The notes below the pieces were generated by a model. The model saw nothing but the letters and a program-made list of their open reading frames with translations, made no database searches and was not told the DNA's origin. A DNA stretch of 64,000 nucleotides, taken from contig NZ_JACJOT010000008.1 in assembly GCF_014695715.1 (NCBI RefSeq), positions 1,240,001-1,304,000 of the forward strand, read 5' to 3'. Positions 1 to 8,598 of the stretch are shown piece after piece (position 1 is the stretch's first letter; each line of letters starts with the position of its first letter). Source of the DNA: Microcoleus sp. FACHB-68 (GTDB taxonomy: Bacteria; Cyanobacteriota; Cyanobacteriia; Cyanobacteriales; Oscillatoriaceae). The position numbers and the translations under genes are program-made.

Positions 1-45
1 AATTTGCTCAACGGAGAGTTGGGGGAGGGCGGCTTGTGCTTGCAT
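1..45 (-). CDS. possible N-terminus of a gene running off the left edge
   Basis: The minus strand has an ATG at 45 followed by 15 open codons to the window edge, reading MQAQAALPQLSVEQI. The composition is protein-like and no stop interrupts it. No clear ribosome binding site is visible upstream of the ATG, and the piece is too short to assign to a family. It may equally be chance. Confidence 0.3.
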   Translation of the reverse strand, partial: MQAQAALPQLSVEQI

Positions 46-455
46 GGAAGTAGAGTTAATAGCTTTCTATTTAATATGCAACATCACTCTAAAGCAACTG
101 GTGATTGTAATGGAAAACAAATGTGATAATTGGGTGCGAGTTGAATGATGAGGATCACGGCAAAAATAAGTAAGGTGAGCTATAATCGATTAACTAAATG
201 TAAAATTTCACCGGCTCCTCTTGCAAACTGGCCGGCAGCCTCACCGTCAATAGCGCAGAATGCGAACGAACTCTACAGCAACAAACCACGAGAAGTCAGA
301 AACAATTTTTTCCCACTGAGACTGAATCATCTGTTTCACTTGTCCGAAAAGCACTTTAGCGATAAGTTGGGCATGGGAGTCGCCAGTCAGTCGTGAATGA
401 AGGCGTCAGTTTAAAAGTTAACCCAGAAGTAGAATCAGAAAAGAAGGGGTGAAAA
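46..455. other. intergenic region, no gene seen
   Basis: AT-rich non-coding stretch between a possible minus-strand gene at the left edge and the thioredoxin-TPR gene. An 83-codon open frame at 145-396 has no family resemblance and no good start. The only functional element I can support is the purine-rich AAGGGG Shine-Dalgarno just upstream of 456. Confidence 0.5.
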
Positions 456-1277
456 ATGGGATATTCCGTTACCGTCAATAGTGACAACTTTGAAGCCGAA
501 GTTTTCCAAAAATCTTTTGAGAAGCCGGTGTTGATCGATTTTTATGCCCAGTGGTGCGGGCCATGTCAAATGTTAAAACCAATCTTAGAAAAAATCGCGC
601 AAGAGTATGACTTAGTTGTTGCGAAAGTTAATATTGATGAAAATAAAAGTTTAGCCCACGATTACGAAGTAGAAGGAATTCCTGATGTGAGACTCATGCA
701 TCAGGGGGAAATGGTCAACAAGTTTGTAGGAGTGTTGCCAGAACCTCAACTCAGAGGTTTTTTAGCAAAACATAACATCAAATCAGAGATTCAAACCGGC
801 TTGGAATCCATTGATGGATATCTGGCAGATGAACAGATAGAAAAAGCTGAAGCAACTTTTAGAGATTTAGTAGAAAAATATCCAGAAAACCGGCAGATTA
901 CGATTGAAATGGCTTCTTTTTTAATTGATCTCAATCAGTTAGAAAATGCTGAAAAGTTATTGGATTCGGTGCCAGAATACGAAAAAGAATATTTTAGCAA
1001 AGCTCAAGCGGGCAAACAGTTAATTATTTTAAAAAGAGCTTGCGATAACCCAGAAACAAACAGCGAAGCTGATCAATTGTTCCGCCAAGCATCCTGTTTG
1101 ACCCTAGAAGGAGACTATGAAAACGCTTTGGAAATGTTTTTAGAAGTTATAGGAGAAGACAAAAATTATAAAAACGACGCGGCGAAAAAAGCGATGCTGG
1201 CGATCTTTACCTTGTTAGGCGATGATAATCCCCTCACCAAAGACTACAGAAAGCAGTTGATGATGGCACTTTACTAA
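456..1277 (+). CDS. thioredoxin-domain protein with C-terminal TPR region (YbbN/CnoX-like)
   Basis: Cytosolic 273-residue protein. Residues 1-105 form a thioredoxin fold with the classic WCGPC active site at 33-37 and the cis-proline region 'GIPDVRL'. Residues 115-273 are helical with repeated hairpins, as in the TPR-like tail of the YbbN/CnoX co-chaperones. Family knowledge suggests a redox-active holdase or co-chaperone that passes clients to GroEL or DnaK; that role is inferred. Unlike E. coli CnoX, the CxxC pair is complete, so disulfide-exchange activity is plausible. The ATG at 456 follows a strong AAGGGG ribosome binding site. No signal peptide is present. The gene stands alone, followed by a riboswitch-controlled gene. 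Confidence 0.85.
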   Translation: MGYSVTVNSDNFEAEVFQKSFEKPVLIDFYAQWCGPCQMLKPILEKIAQEYDLVVAKVNIDENKSLAHDYEVEGIPDVRLMHQGEMVNKFVGVLPEPQLRGFLAKHNIKSEIQTGLESIDGYLADEQIEKAEATFRDLVEKYPENRQITIEMASFLIDLNQLENAEKLLDSVPEYEKEYFSKAQAGKQLIILKRACDNPETNSEADQLFRQASCLTLEGDYENALEMFLEVIGEDKNYKNDAAKKAMLAIFTLLGDDNPLTKDYRKQLMMALY

Positions 1278-1384
1278 CCGGCAAAGACAGACAAATTCTT
1301 CGCTGCAAACTCAAAAATCAAAAATATAAACCTCAAAATTCCCCCTCCCCTGCATTTGAGATAGCAGTTCGATGGGCTAAGATA

Positions 1385-1610
1385 ACGTTTGCACACCCGA
1401 ACCGTAACAGGATAGGGAAACGCCGGTGAAAATCCGAGGCTGTGCGGCAGCTGTAAATCGATGTGAGATGAGAGATTTTAGAGTTTAGATGGGGGATGGT
1501 TGGCAAAACCTGTCTCATCCAAAATCAAAATCCCCAATCGAAAATTGAGTGAGCCAGAATGCCTTCCTGTTACCCATTCACGCTAATTTTCCGCCTCGCA
1601 CGGGAAAGGA
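1385..1610 (+). promoter_or_regulatory. cobalamin (B12) riboswitch
   Basis: The leader of the CbiX gene carries the conserved B12-box features in order. A 'GGGAAACGCCGGTGAAAATC' segment lies at 1415-1434. A 'GCGGCAGCTGTAA' core follows at about 1444-1456. The 3' 'GAGCCAGAATGCCTTCCTGT' segment is at 1551-1570. Between core and 3' box a helix GATGAGA/TCTCATC encloses a species-specific insertion of about 40 nt. The ATG at 1620 follows directly, so the element probably represses translation or promotes termination when cobalamin is abundant. This matches the downstream gene's role in cobalamin or siroheme synthesis. Confidence 0.92.
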
Positions 1611-1619
1611 ACCCAGTTA

Positions 1620-2645
1620 ATGCTTACTTCAAATTCACCCAGTTTCAACGCCCTGTCGAACCCAACTGAGCCGCTGATTGAATTGCCGCCCCTGCCGGTG
1701 AAGCGTCCGCTATTAATGGTAGGTCACGGTAGCCGCGATAACGATGGCCGGCAAAACTTACTCGATTTTGCCGCTGCCTATCAAGCCTTAGACAACTCGC
1801 GCCCCGTCGTGCCTTGTTTTCTGGAACTCACCGCCCCGACGATTCAGCAAGGCGTAGACGCGTGCGTTGAGCAAGGTTACACCGAAATGTCCGTCCTGCC
1901 GGTGCTTTTATTTGCGGCGCGTCACAATAAATTTGACGTGACAAATGAACTAGATCGGGCGCGGCAACGCCATCCCCAGGTGAAATTTCACTACGGGCGT
2001 CACTTTGGAATTACCCCAGGCATTCTGGAGTTGTGGAAATCGCGCTTGGCAGAACTTGACGATCCGCAATGGAGTCGTTCCGATACCGTATTGCTCTTTG
2101 TGGGACGGGGTTCCAGCGATCCAGATGCCAACGGCGACGTGTGCAAAATTGCCCGAATTCTCTGGGAAGGCAGCGGCTATCAAACCGTGGAAACCTGCTT
2201 TATCGGCATTACTCACCCGCGTTTAGAAGAAGGTTTTCGTCGCGCCCGTCTGTTCCAGCCAAAGCGAATTATCGTCCTGCCTTATTTTCTGTTCACCGGC
2301 GTGCTGGTTAAAAAGATTTTTGACATCACCGCCCAACAGCAAGAACAGTTTCCTGACATTTCGATGGTGTGCCTGCCAGAAATGGGAATTCACCCGCAAC
2401 TGATGGGTGTCGTGCGGGATAGGGAGATTGAAACCCAATTAGGGCAGGTGCAGATGAACTGTGAGATGTGTAAATTCCGGTTGGCAGCCGGCAACGGGAA
2501 TAGTGACGATCATCACCATCACCCGCATGAAAATGGCCATCACCATCACCACGGACACAACCATTCTCACGATCACGCTCATGCCGCTGAAGATCCGTAT
2601 GCAGATGTAGCGCAATATCACCAGCGAATTTGGCAAGCGCCCTAG
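1620..2645 (+). CDS. cbiX: sirohydrochlorin chelatase, CbiX/SirB type, with His-rich tail
   Basis: 341-residue protein of two tandem CbiX-like halves. It should insert cobalt (or iron) into sirohydrochlorin in cobalamin or siroheme synthesis. The first half has the metal-ligand motif GHGSRD (His36) and '[15 protein letters not shown]'. The second half begins [13 protein letters not shown], where Arg replaces the His, and has '[14 protein letters not shown]'. Residues about 296-324 are a histidine/aspartate-rich tail, as expected for metal storage or delivery in CbiX proteins. The ATG at 1620 is preceded by AAAGGAA at the end of a cobalamin riboswitch, which independently supports a B12-pathway role. 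It is cytosolic, with no partner genes of the pathway nearby. Confidence 0.9.
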   Translation: MLTSNSPSFNALSNPTEPLIELPPLPVKRPLLMVGHGSRDNDGRQNLLDFAAAYQALDNSRPVVPCFLELTAPTIQQGVDACVEQGYTEMSVLPVLLFAARHNKFDVTNELDRARQRHPQVKFHYGRHFGITPGILELWKSRLAELDDPQWSRSDTVLLFVGRGSSDPDANGDVCKIARILWEGSGYQTVETCFIGITHPRLEEGFRRARLFQPKRIIVLPYFLFTGVLVKKIFDITAQQQEQFPDISMVCLPEMGIHPQLMGVVRDREIETQLGQVQMNCEMCKFRLAAGNGNSDDHHHHPHENGHHHHHGHNHSHDHAHAAEDPYADVAQYHQRIWQAP

Positions 2646-2774
2646 ACAACTGTCAGCCGGTTGGCGCTCGGTGCAGATTATGCATTTGGGAAGATAGACT
2701 GTAGATTCTGGAGAGTCTAAAGTCTGTAAAGACTTGATTGCATTTGTAAAAAGTCTGCTGAGCGCTAATCGCTG

Positions 2775-3041
2775 ATGTCTAAAGAATTTATTGTTGGCAA
2801 AAAAGTCCGACTGGTGGCACTGCCGCCTTACGTGAAAACAGCAGAACCGAAACCCATGCTGCGTCCGCAGAATGTCATTCACCTTGGGGAAGAAGGCATT
2901 GTGCTTGATAGGCGTCCAGGAGATTTTTGGGGTGTGCGCTTTGAAAAGGGGGCTTTCTTAATGGAAAGTCAGTATATCGAGGCATTAGAAGACAGCACAG
3001 ATACTACTGCTGCTTTAGAGGGAGAATTGCCGGCTCAATAA
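2775..3041 (+). CDS. sipA: SipA-like SH3-fold protein (DUF3148)
   Basis: Small 88-residue protein almost entirely occupied by the DUF3148 domain. Visible family signatures are 'VRLVALPPYVKTAEPKPMLR', 'LGEEGIVLDRRPG' and 'WGVRFEKGAFL'. In Synechococcus the family member SipA binds the sensor kinase NblS, which controls high-light and nutrient-stress responses. Some annotation pipelines instead name the family after NDH assembly, through the plant homologue CRR42. Conservation here is strong, but the partner cannot be read from the sequence. The start ATG at 2775 gives the expected length. It lies 130 bp after cbiX, and the next gene is separated by an inverted repeat, so it is probably monocistronic. 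Confidence 0.85.
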   Translation: MSKEFIVGKKVRLVALPPYVKTAEPKPMLRPQNVIHLGEEGIVLDRRPGDFWGVRFEKGAFLMESQYIEALEDSTDTTAALEGELPAQ

Positions 3042-3051
3042 GTTAAAAAAG

Positions 3052-3092
3052 GCAGAAAATTTTCCACATCAAGTAATGGTGAAATTTTCTGC
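3052..3092. repeat. inverted repeat, possible terminator of sipA
   Basis: GCAGAAAATTT at 3052-3062 is complementary to AAATTTTCTGC at 3082-3092, with a 19-nt loop. No T-run follows on the plus strand, and an A-run precedes it at 3045-3050. It would therefore work better as a minus-strand terminator, or simply as a transcript-stabilising hairpin. Confidence 0.45.
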
Positions 3093-3132
3093 TGTTCCTC
3101 TGTAAAATTAAACTCTAAAAACGAAAATTGTT

Positions 3133-4056
3133 ATGACTCGCTCAGCTACTCTGATTTTTAATCCCGTTGCCGGTCAAGGCGATCCAGAGCAAGATTTAAG
3201 AACGATCTGGAAACTTTTGGAACCGGATATTACATTAGATATTCAGTTGACCAGTGAAGAAGTTGACGCGAATGAGTTGGCAAAAGAAGCAATTGAGCGC
3301 GGAACAGATATGCTAATTGCTTCTGGAGGAGATGGCACTATCTCCTCTGCTGCCGAAGCCGCCATTGGCACCGGCATTCCGTTTGCTGTCATTCCCAGAG
3401 GAACCGCGAATGCCTTTGCCGGCGCACTGGGACTTCCTAACACAATCCAAGCGGCTTGTGAAACGATTTTAGGTGGGGAAACCCGTGTCGTAGATGCGGC
3501 GACTTGTAATGGCAAACCAATGGTTTTACTCGCCGGCATTGGGTTAGAAGCTGAAGCAGTCGAACGCGCAGATCGCGAATCTAAAAATTGGTTGGGACGG
3601 TTGGCATACGTGATTGCCGGTTTGGAAAAGTTAGGGGAAATCGAGACATTTGAAACTGAAATAGAAATCGATAATTTAGTCAGTAATGTCCAAGCAATTG
3701 CCGTCACAATTGCCAATGCAGCACCCCCCACATCGGTGCTAGCGCAAGGATCAGCCGGCGTTATTGCTGATGATGGTTTATTAGATGTGACAATCGTTAC
3801 TTCGGTTACTCAGTTAGAGGCGATTAACGCCATGACTAATTTATTGGGAACTGCTTTACTAGGAACCGCTGCCGAGCGAGAAGATATTATTTACTTGCGG
3901 ACAAAGCGGATTAAAGTCACAACAGAGCCGGCACAAAAAGTGGTATTAGATGGAGAATTAATTGGCACAACGCCAATAGAAATTGAGTGCATTCCAGGAG
4001 GTTTAACAATTGTGGTGCCTTCTACAGCAGAAGAGCCAATTAGAGCTTTCGGTTGA
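3133..4056 (+). CDS. YegS/DAGK-family lipid kinase
   Basis: 307-residue soluble enzyme of the diacylglycerol/lipid kinase family. The N-terminal catalytic lobe has 'NPVAGQGDPE' at 10-19, the nucleotide-binding loop SGGDGT at about 64-69 and 'IPRGTANAFAGALGLP'. The C-terminal beta-rich lobe has 'GIGLEAEAV' and ends with 'KVVLDGELIGTTPIEIECIPGGLTIVVP', as in YegS/BmrU. The expected reaction is ATP-dependent phosphorylation of a lipid hydroxyl (diacylglycerol, phosphatidylglycerol or a sphingoid base); the substrate cannot be decided from sequence. Length and domain order are typical. The start ATG at 3133 lies 92 bp after sipA, across a hairpin. Confidence 0.88.
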   Translation: MTRSATLIFNPVAGQGDPEQDLRTIWKLLEPDITLDIQLTSEEVDANELAKEAIERGTDMLIASGGDGTISSAAEAAIGTGIPFAVIPRGTANAFAGALGLPNTIQAACETILGGETRVVDAATCNGKPMVLLAGIGLEAEAVERADRESKNWLGRLAYVIAGLEKLGEIETFETEIEIDNLVSNVQAIAVTIANAAPPTSVLAQGSAGVIADDGLLDVTIVTSVTQLEAINAMTNLLGTALLGTAAEREDIIYLRTKRIKVTTEPAQKVVLDGELIGTTPIEIECIPGGLTIVVPSTAEEPIRAFG

Positions 4057-4082
4057 AACTGTAGATCAACTCAAAAAAGCGG

Positions 4083-4170
4083 TTATTTGCTGCCGGCACA
4101 CACACTATGCTTACATCTGCGTTTATCTGCTGCCGGCACACAGACTCTACTTGCATCTGCGTTTATCTGC
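4083..4170. repeat. two tandem 40-bp repeats containing TGCCGGC and ATCTGCGTTTATCTGC
   Basis: Copies at 4083-4122 and 4123-4162 share 'TGCTGCCGGCACACA' and 'CATCTGCGTTTATCTGC'. The core ATCTGCGTTTATCTGCG recurs in inverse orientation at 10292-10318 (three 10-bp CGCAGATAAA units). This is therefore a dispersed intergenic repeat family of the genome. Confidence 0.7.
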
Positions 4171-4234
4171 GTATGGCTAACGCCACGCTGCGCTATCATC
4201 TGCGGTTAAAAAATCCCAAACCTAACCCTTTTTT

Positions 4235-5401
4235 TCAAGTTATAACTGCCGGCAACTGCCGCAAAGATTGAATCGCAGTCACAGCGTGTTGAGCCACATT
4301 ATCAATTTCTTCCTCAGTATTAAACCGGCCAATGCCAAATCGAATCGAGGCATAAGCTAAGGTTTCTGGCAGTCCCAGCGCCTGCAAAACATGGGAAGGC
4401 GCAATTTTAGCCGCAGTACACGCCGAACCCGAAGAAACCGCAACCACCGGCTGCAACCCCAACAGCAAAGCCTGTCCGTCAACTCCTTCAACGCTGATAT
4501 TCAAGTTACCCGGTAGTCGCTGAATCGGATGGCCATTGAGGTGAATACCCGGTAGCCGGTTTAGCTGTTCCCAAAGCCTGTCTCTGAGGGCTTTTTGGCG
4601 TTCTGCCTCCGACTTTCTTTCTGAAAGTGCCAGTTCCACAGCCTTGCCAAACCCGACGATCTGCGGCGTGTAAAGCGTACCCGATCGCATTCCCCGTTCA
4701 TGTCCTCCCCCGTGCATTTGGGGTGCTAGCTGAACTCTAGGGTTGCGCCGGCGCACATAAAGGGCACCAATGCCTTTTGGCGCGTAAATTTTGTGTCCGG
4801 TTAGGGACATGAGATCGATATTCATCGCCTGCACATCCAGGGGAATTTTGCCAATTGCTTGGGCGGCATCCGTGTGGAAAAGCACATTGCGATCACGACA
4901 GATTGCCCCAATTTCTGCTGCCGGTTGAATCACCCCAATCTCATTATTTGCCACCATTACTGATACTAAAATTGTATCGGGACGGATGGCTTGTTCTAAT
5001 TGGGCTAAATCGATTAACCCATCACCGCACACCGGCAAGTAAGTAATTTCAAATCCCAGTGTTTGTAAATACGCGCAAGGATCAAGCACGGCGTTATGTT
5101 CTGTTGCCACTGTTATAATGTGCCGGCCTTTGCTGAAATAAGCTTCGGCAACACCTTTAATGGCTAAATTATTCGCCTCTGTTGCGCCGCTAGTAAAGAC
5201 AATTTCTTCTGGTGTGGCATTAATTGCATCTGCCAAAATCTGCCTTGCTTGTTTAACAGCCGCTTCCGCTTCCCAGCCATACTGATGAGTGACGCTGGCA
5301 GGGTTCCCAAAGTGTTCTGTGAAATAAGGCAGCATGGTAGCGAGTACCCGCTCATCAAGGGGAGTCGTCGCGTGGTTGTCGAGATAAATAGGCCGATGCA
5401 T
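4235..5401 (-). CDS. iscS: cysteine desulfurase (NifS/IscS family)
   Basis: 388-residue PLP enzyme that removes sulfur from cysteine for Fe-S cluster and thio-cofactor assembly. The N-terminus 'IYLDNHATTP' is diagnostic. The PLP lysine is K204 in 'SLTGHKIYAPKG', and the persulfide cysteine is C328 in 'VSSGSACTA'. The loop around C328 is the class I (IscS/NifS) form rather than the class II SufS form. It is complete, cytosolic, and starts at an ATG at 5401. It is transcribed opposite to the surrounding genes, and no scaffold or nif gene lies next to it. It is therefore more likely a housekeeping desulfurase than a nif-cluster member. Confidence 0.92.
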   Translation of the reverse strand: MHRPIYLDNHATTPLDERVLATMLPYFTEHFGNPASVTHQYGWEAEAAVKQARQILADAINATPEEIVFTSGATEANNLAIKGVAEAYFSKGRHIITVATEHNAVLDPCAYLQTLGFEITYLPVCGDGLIDLAQLEQAIRPDTILVSVMVANNEIGVIQPAAEIGAICRDRNVLFHTDAAQAIGKIPLDVQAMNIDLMSLTGHKIYAPKGIGALYVRRRNPRVQLAPQMHGGGHERGMRSGTLYTPQIVGFGKAVELALSERKSEAERQKALRDRLWEQLNRLPGIHLNGHPIQRLPGNLNISVEGVDGQALLLGLQPVVAVSSGSACTAAKIAPSHVLQALGLPETLAYASIRFGIGRFNTEEEIDNVAQHAVTAIQSLRQLPAVIT

Positions 5402-5818
5402 TGCTTTTAAATTTTAGAGTTTAGATTGTGTATTTGGTTGCCGGCTTTCTATCTATTTTAGATTTTAACTTGAGTTCTTTTCTGATAACCGGCTGTATAA
5501 AGATTTAGTAACTGGGATTACCCAATTCGATTTAATGAAAAAATTAATTAACTTTAGCTGCAAACATCATTAAAATTTTAACGCATCCAGTAACACTCAA
5601 CTGAATAAGTTTCAGAACTCGTGTTTTCTGCCGGCATCTTATGACAGGGCTGTTTCATTCTCCCCAAACCCGCCAGGGACTGACGAAAGTGACAAACACT
5701 CGCTAAAATCCGTCCTTATTGTCACAGATGCAGGCCGGCAACTGGCAAACCGCTCTAAAAAGATACATTTCTTAATTTGACAAATATTCCTTGATATGAG
5801 TATAGTTCTACCTAATTA
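5402..5818. other. intergenic region
   Basis: Upstream region of the minus-strand cysteine desulfurase. It is AT-rich with scattered GCCGGC palindromes. I see no open frame with protein character, tRNA or strong terminator here. Confidence 0.5.
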
Positions 5819-5914
5819 TCAGCCGTTTTTCACCGGAGTTTTTTCTGCTTTGTTGGTGCCGGCAGCCGACAGCACAACCTCCTGAGATTTGGGTTGCTCT
5901 AATGCCTCAGTCAT
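5819..5914 (-). CDS. possible 31-residue peptide, divergent from the NtcA-box operon
   Basis: An ATG at 5914 opens a 31-codon frame rich in Glu, Lys and Ala, beginning MTEALEQPKSQEVVLSAAG. It ends with TGA at 5819-5821. It points away from the NtcA-type palindrome 58 bp upstream. It has no strong Shine-Dalgarno and no family that I recognise. The composition is compatible with a small soluble protein, but chance cannot be excluded. Confidence 0.25.
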   Translation of the reverse strand: MTEALEQPKSQEVVLSAAGTNKAEKTPVKNG

Positions 5915-5971
5915 GATTTATTTAGCCCTAATTTGTGAACTAGAGAGCAAAAACTTTAAATTATTATTAAT

Positions 5972-5987
5972 TGTATTTGTTTATACA
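5972..5987 (+). promoter_or_regulatory. perfect NtcA-type binding site (TGTA-N8-TACA)
   Basis: The 16-bp palindrome TGTATTTGTTTATACA matches the nitrogen regulator NtcA consensus GTA-N8-TAC exactly, with the extended flanking T/A pair. It lies 111 bp upstream of the BMP-lipoprotein start. A TATTCT hexamer is at 6020-6025 and a weaker TTTGAT about 22 bp downstream. The -10 spacing is thus either longer than the canonical 20-24 bp with a good box, or canonical with a poor box. The downstream operon encodes uptake and amidohydrolysis functions, which fits nitrogen control. Confidence 0.7.
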
Positions 5988-6097
5988 AACTTAATTCCGT
6001 AAGCAGTGTTTGATTTGCTTATTCTTCCGAATTAACCCAAACTAAATATTAACTCAACTTGAGCCATCTTCATAATTCTTTATAGGAGAATAAAAGA

Positions 6098-7279
6098 GTG
6101 AGCCATAGACGTTTCATGTCTTTATCACGCCGTCAGGTTATTCGCGGCATTTTAGCCACGACAGCCTTTGGAGTGACCTCAAAATTTGGCACTGGATGCA
6201 GTTCCTCAACTGCCACTAAAGCTAATTCCACTGGAGAAGGCAAGCCGATTGTGATGGGCTTCATTTATGTTGGCCCAAAAGATGATTACGGTTACAGTCA
6301 AGCCCACGCTGAAGGAAGGGCCGGCGTTGCCAAACTTTCCTGGGTAAAAACTGTTGAAGAGGCCAATGTTTCTGAAACGACGGCGGTAGAAGAAACAATG
6401 CGAAATATGATCGAACAAGACGGGGCAACCGTTTTGTTTCCCACTTCATTTGGCTACTTCGATCCGCATATTTTGAAAATCGCAAAAGACTATCCTGAAG
6501 TTCAATTTATCCACTGTGGAGGACTTTATCAGCAAGGCGTTCACCCCTCCAATGTTGGCAGTTACTTTGGCTACATCGATGAAGCTGAATATATCGCCGG
6601 CATTGTTGCCGCCCATACTTCCAAAACCGGCAAGCTTGGGTTTATTGCTGCTAAACCGATTCCCCAAGTGTTGAGAAATATCAACAGCTTTACTTTAGGG
6701 GCACGCAGCGTTAAACCGGAGGTGAAAACTCAAGTTATTTTCACCGGCGATTGGTCAGTGCCGGTGAAAGAAGCCGAAGCTGCTAACAGTATGGCAGACC
6801 AAGGCGTTGATGTTCTCACCTCTCATGTAGACAGCCCCAAAGTTGTTGTAGAAACCGCAGAAAAACGCGGCATTTTCTCTAGCGGCTACCACGCGAATCA
6901 AACCACACTCGCTCCTAAAGGATATTTAACCGGCGCAGAATGGGATTGGACAAATGTCTATTCCAAATATGCAGAAATGATCAAAGCCGGTAAAACCTTA
7001 ATGAATGGGGGAATTCCTCATATCGTGCGCGGCGGCTTAAAAGATGGGTTTTTGAAACTATCGGACTATGGCCCAGCCGTCACTGCAGAAGCAAAAAAAG
7101 ATGCTGAAGCGGCGAAAGAAAAGTTTCTCAGCGACAGCATGATTGTTTACAAGGGAGAAATTAAAGATAACACCGGCAAAGTTGTAATCCCAACCGGCAA
7201 AGATTTCAAACAGCAAGATGGTGAACTCGAAAAAATGAATTGGCTGGTTGCCGGTGTCGTTGGCAAGGCCGGCAGTTAA
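6098..7279 (+). CDS. BMP-family ABC transporter substrate-binding lipoprotein, Tat-exported
   Basis: 393-residue solute-binding protein of the basic membrane protein (BMP/PnrA) family, which generally binds nucleosides or related nitrogenous compounds. The N-terminus has a twin-arginine motif (SRRQVIRG, Arg11-Arg12), a hydrophobic stretch and a lipobox ending at Cys34 (GTGC). It should therefore be exported folded and lipid-anchored. The mature domain has 'GFIYVGPKDDYGYSQAHAEG' and 'GYIDEAEYIAGIVAAHTSKTGKLGF', both typical of BMP proteins. It starts with GTG at 6098 behind TAGGAG. It heads a co-directional operon with two permeases, an ATPase and hydrolases, behind an NtcA-type site. The ligand is inferred only as nitrogen-rich. 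Confidence 0.9.
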   Translation: MSHRRFMSLSRRQVIRGILATTAFGVTSKFGTGCSSSTATKANSTGEGKPIVMGFIYVGPKDDYGYSQAHAEGRAGVAKLSWVKTVEEANVSETTAVEETMRNMIEQDGATVLFPTSFGYFDPHILKIAKDYPEVQFIHCGGLYQQGVHPSNVGSYFGYIDEAEYIAGIVAAHTSKTGKLGFIAAKPIPQVLRNINSFTLGARSVKPEVKTQVIFTGDWSVPVKEAEAANSMADQGVDVLTSHVDSPKVVVETAEKRGIFSSGYHANQTTLAPKGYLTGAEWDWTNVYSKYAEMIKAGKTLMNGGIPHIVRGGLKDGFLKLSDYGPAVTAEAKKDAEAAKEKFLSDSMIVYKGEIKDNTGKVVIPTGKDFKQQDGELEKMNWLVAGVVGKAGS

Positions 7280-7337
7280 AAGTAAAAGATGAAGGATGAA
7301 AATAACACTTTACCCTTCTATCTTTTCCCAATCCCCA

Positions 7338-7388
7338 TACCTTTAGGTTGGCGCAGCCATGCCCCATGCCCCTACCTTTAGGTTGGCG
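7338..7388. repeat. 35-bp direct repeats in the intergenic spacer
   Basis: TACCTTTAGGTTGGCG occurs at 7338-7353 and 7373-7388, each followed by GCCATGCCCC- or GCCTTGCCC-type C-rich words. The 157-bp spacer between the binding-protein and permease genes is made of such low-complexity repeats. It may mark an mRNA processing or stabilising segment in the operon. Confidence 0.6.
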
Positions 7389-7435
7389 AAGCCTTGCCCA
7401 ATGCCCCATGCCCATTTCCCATTCCCCCATAAATT

Positions 7436-8560
7436 ATGATTAACCGGCACAATTGGCGTGGAACCTTAGAAGCAGTCTGCATCCCAATCGCTGCTCTCCT
7501 CTGCTCATTAATTGCTTTTGGAATTTTTTGTGCCCTCGCCGGAGCGAATCCATTTGGCGTTTATGGCTCAATTTACAAAGCAGCCTTTGGCAATTGGTAC
7601 TCCTTTCAAAACACATTAATTCGGGCAGCTCCTTTAATGCTGAGTGCCCTTTGTACGGCGCTTCCTGCTCGTTTAGGGTTGGTCATTATAGGCAATGAAG
7701 GAGCGCTCGTAATTGGGGGAATTGGGGCTGTAGCGGCGGGATTAGCCCTTTCTTCCGCACCGGCAACTATTGTGCAAATGGGGATGGCACTGGCCGGCAT
7801 GATTTGTGGCGGATTGTGGATCGGCGCGGTGGGAGCGTTGCGCCACTATCGAGCGGTGAATGAAACGATCAGCAGTTTGTTATTGAACTACATTGCGATC
7901 GCCCTCCTCAACCATTTGGTGGGTGGCCCGATGCGTGACCCCAGTTCCCTCAATAAGCCCTCCAGCTATCCAATTGCCGAGGTGAATATGCTGGGAACCA
8001 TCCCCGGCACTCGCGTTCACTACGGGCTAATTTACGGGTTAATTGCCTGTGCGATCGCCTACTTCCTGATCCAGCGCACCACCTTTGGCTTTGCAGCGCG
8101 GACTGCCGGCGGCAATATTCGAGCAGCTAGAATTGCCGGTCTGCCGGTTGGCAAGTTAACAATGGCAATTTGTTTCCTCGCCGGCTCTTGTGCTGGGTTA
8201 GCCGGCATGGTGGAAGTTGCCGCAGTGCACGGTCGCGCCAATGAATCCCTTAATGCAAACTACGGTTACAGCGGCATTTTGGTTGCCTTCATCGCCCGAC
8301 ATAATCCCCTCGCCGCAACTTTAGTCGCAATTTTACTCGGCGGCATCCTCGCCAGTGGAGGCATTTTGCAAAGAGCGCACGGCCTACCCGATGCCACAGT
8401 TTTAGTGTTTCAAGGGCTAGTTTTCTTAGTCGTTCTGTATAGTGAATCGCTCTACGGACGGTTAGCAATCTTTAAAGAAGGCATCGGAAAAAAAGGTCAG
8501 GGAACCGGGCCAGATTCCCTACCTCCTATCCCAAATCCTCAAGCACCCATTCCTAGTTAA
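7436..8560 (+). CDS. ABC transporter permease (nucleoside/BMP-associated type), first subunit
   Basis: 374-residue integral membrane protein with about nine or ten hydrophobic segments, from 'AVCIPIAALLCSLIAFGIFCAL' to 'ATVLVFQGLVFLVVLY'. It belongs to the branched-chain-amino-acid/ribose-type permease superfamily, in the subgroup partnering BMP lipoproteins (YufP/NupP-like). Supporting motifs are 'NIGNEGALVIGG'-like 'VIIGNEGALVIGGIGAV' and 'FGFAARTAGGNIRAARIAGLPV', the latter being the coupling-helix region facing the ATPase. The C-terminal 25 residues are proline-rich and probably disordered. It starts at an ATG at 7436 and is followed 38 bp later by the second permease, forming the usual heterodimer. 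Confidence 0.88.
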   Translation: MINRHNWRGTLEAVCIPIAALLCSLIAFGIFCALAGANPFGVYGSIYKAAFGNWYSFQNTLIRAAPLMLSALCTALPARLGLVIIGNEGALVIGGIGAVAAGLALSSAPATIVQMGMALAGMICGGLWIGAVGALRHYRAVNETISSLLLNYIAIALLNHLVGGPMRDPSSLNKPSSYPIAEVNMLGTIPGTRVHYGLIYGLIACAIAYFLIQRTTFGFAARTAGGNIRAARIAGLPVGKLTMAICFLAGSCAGLAGMVEVAAVHGRANESLNANYGYSGILVAFIARHNPLAATLVAILLGGILASGGILQRAHGLPDATVLVFQGLVFLVVLYSESLYGRLAIFKEGIGKKGQGTGPDSLPPIPNPQAPIPS

Positions 8561-8598
8561 CCACCTTTAAATATTAGAAAAATAAGGATAAAAAACAA

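Noticed and set aside
145-396. 83-codon plus-strand frame before the thioredoxin-TPR gene
   Set aside because: No ribosome site, no family resemblance and low-complexity composition; likely chance.
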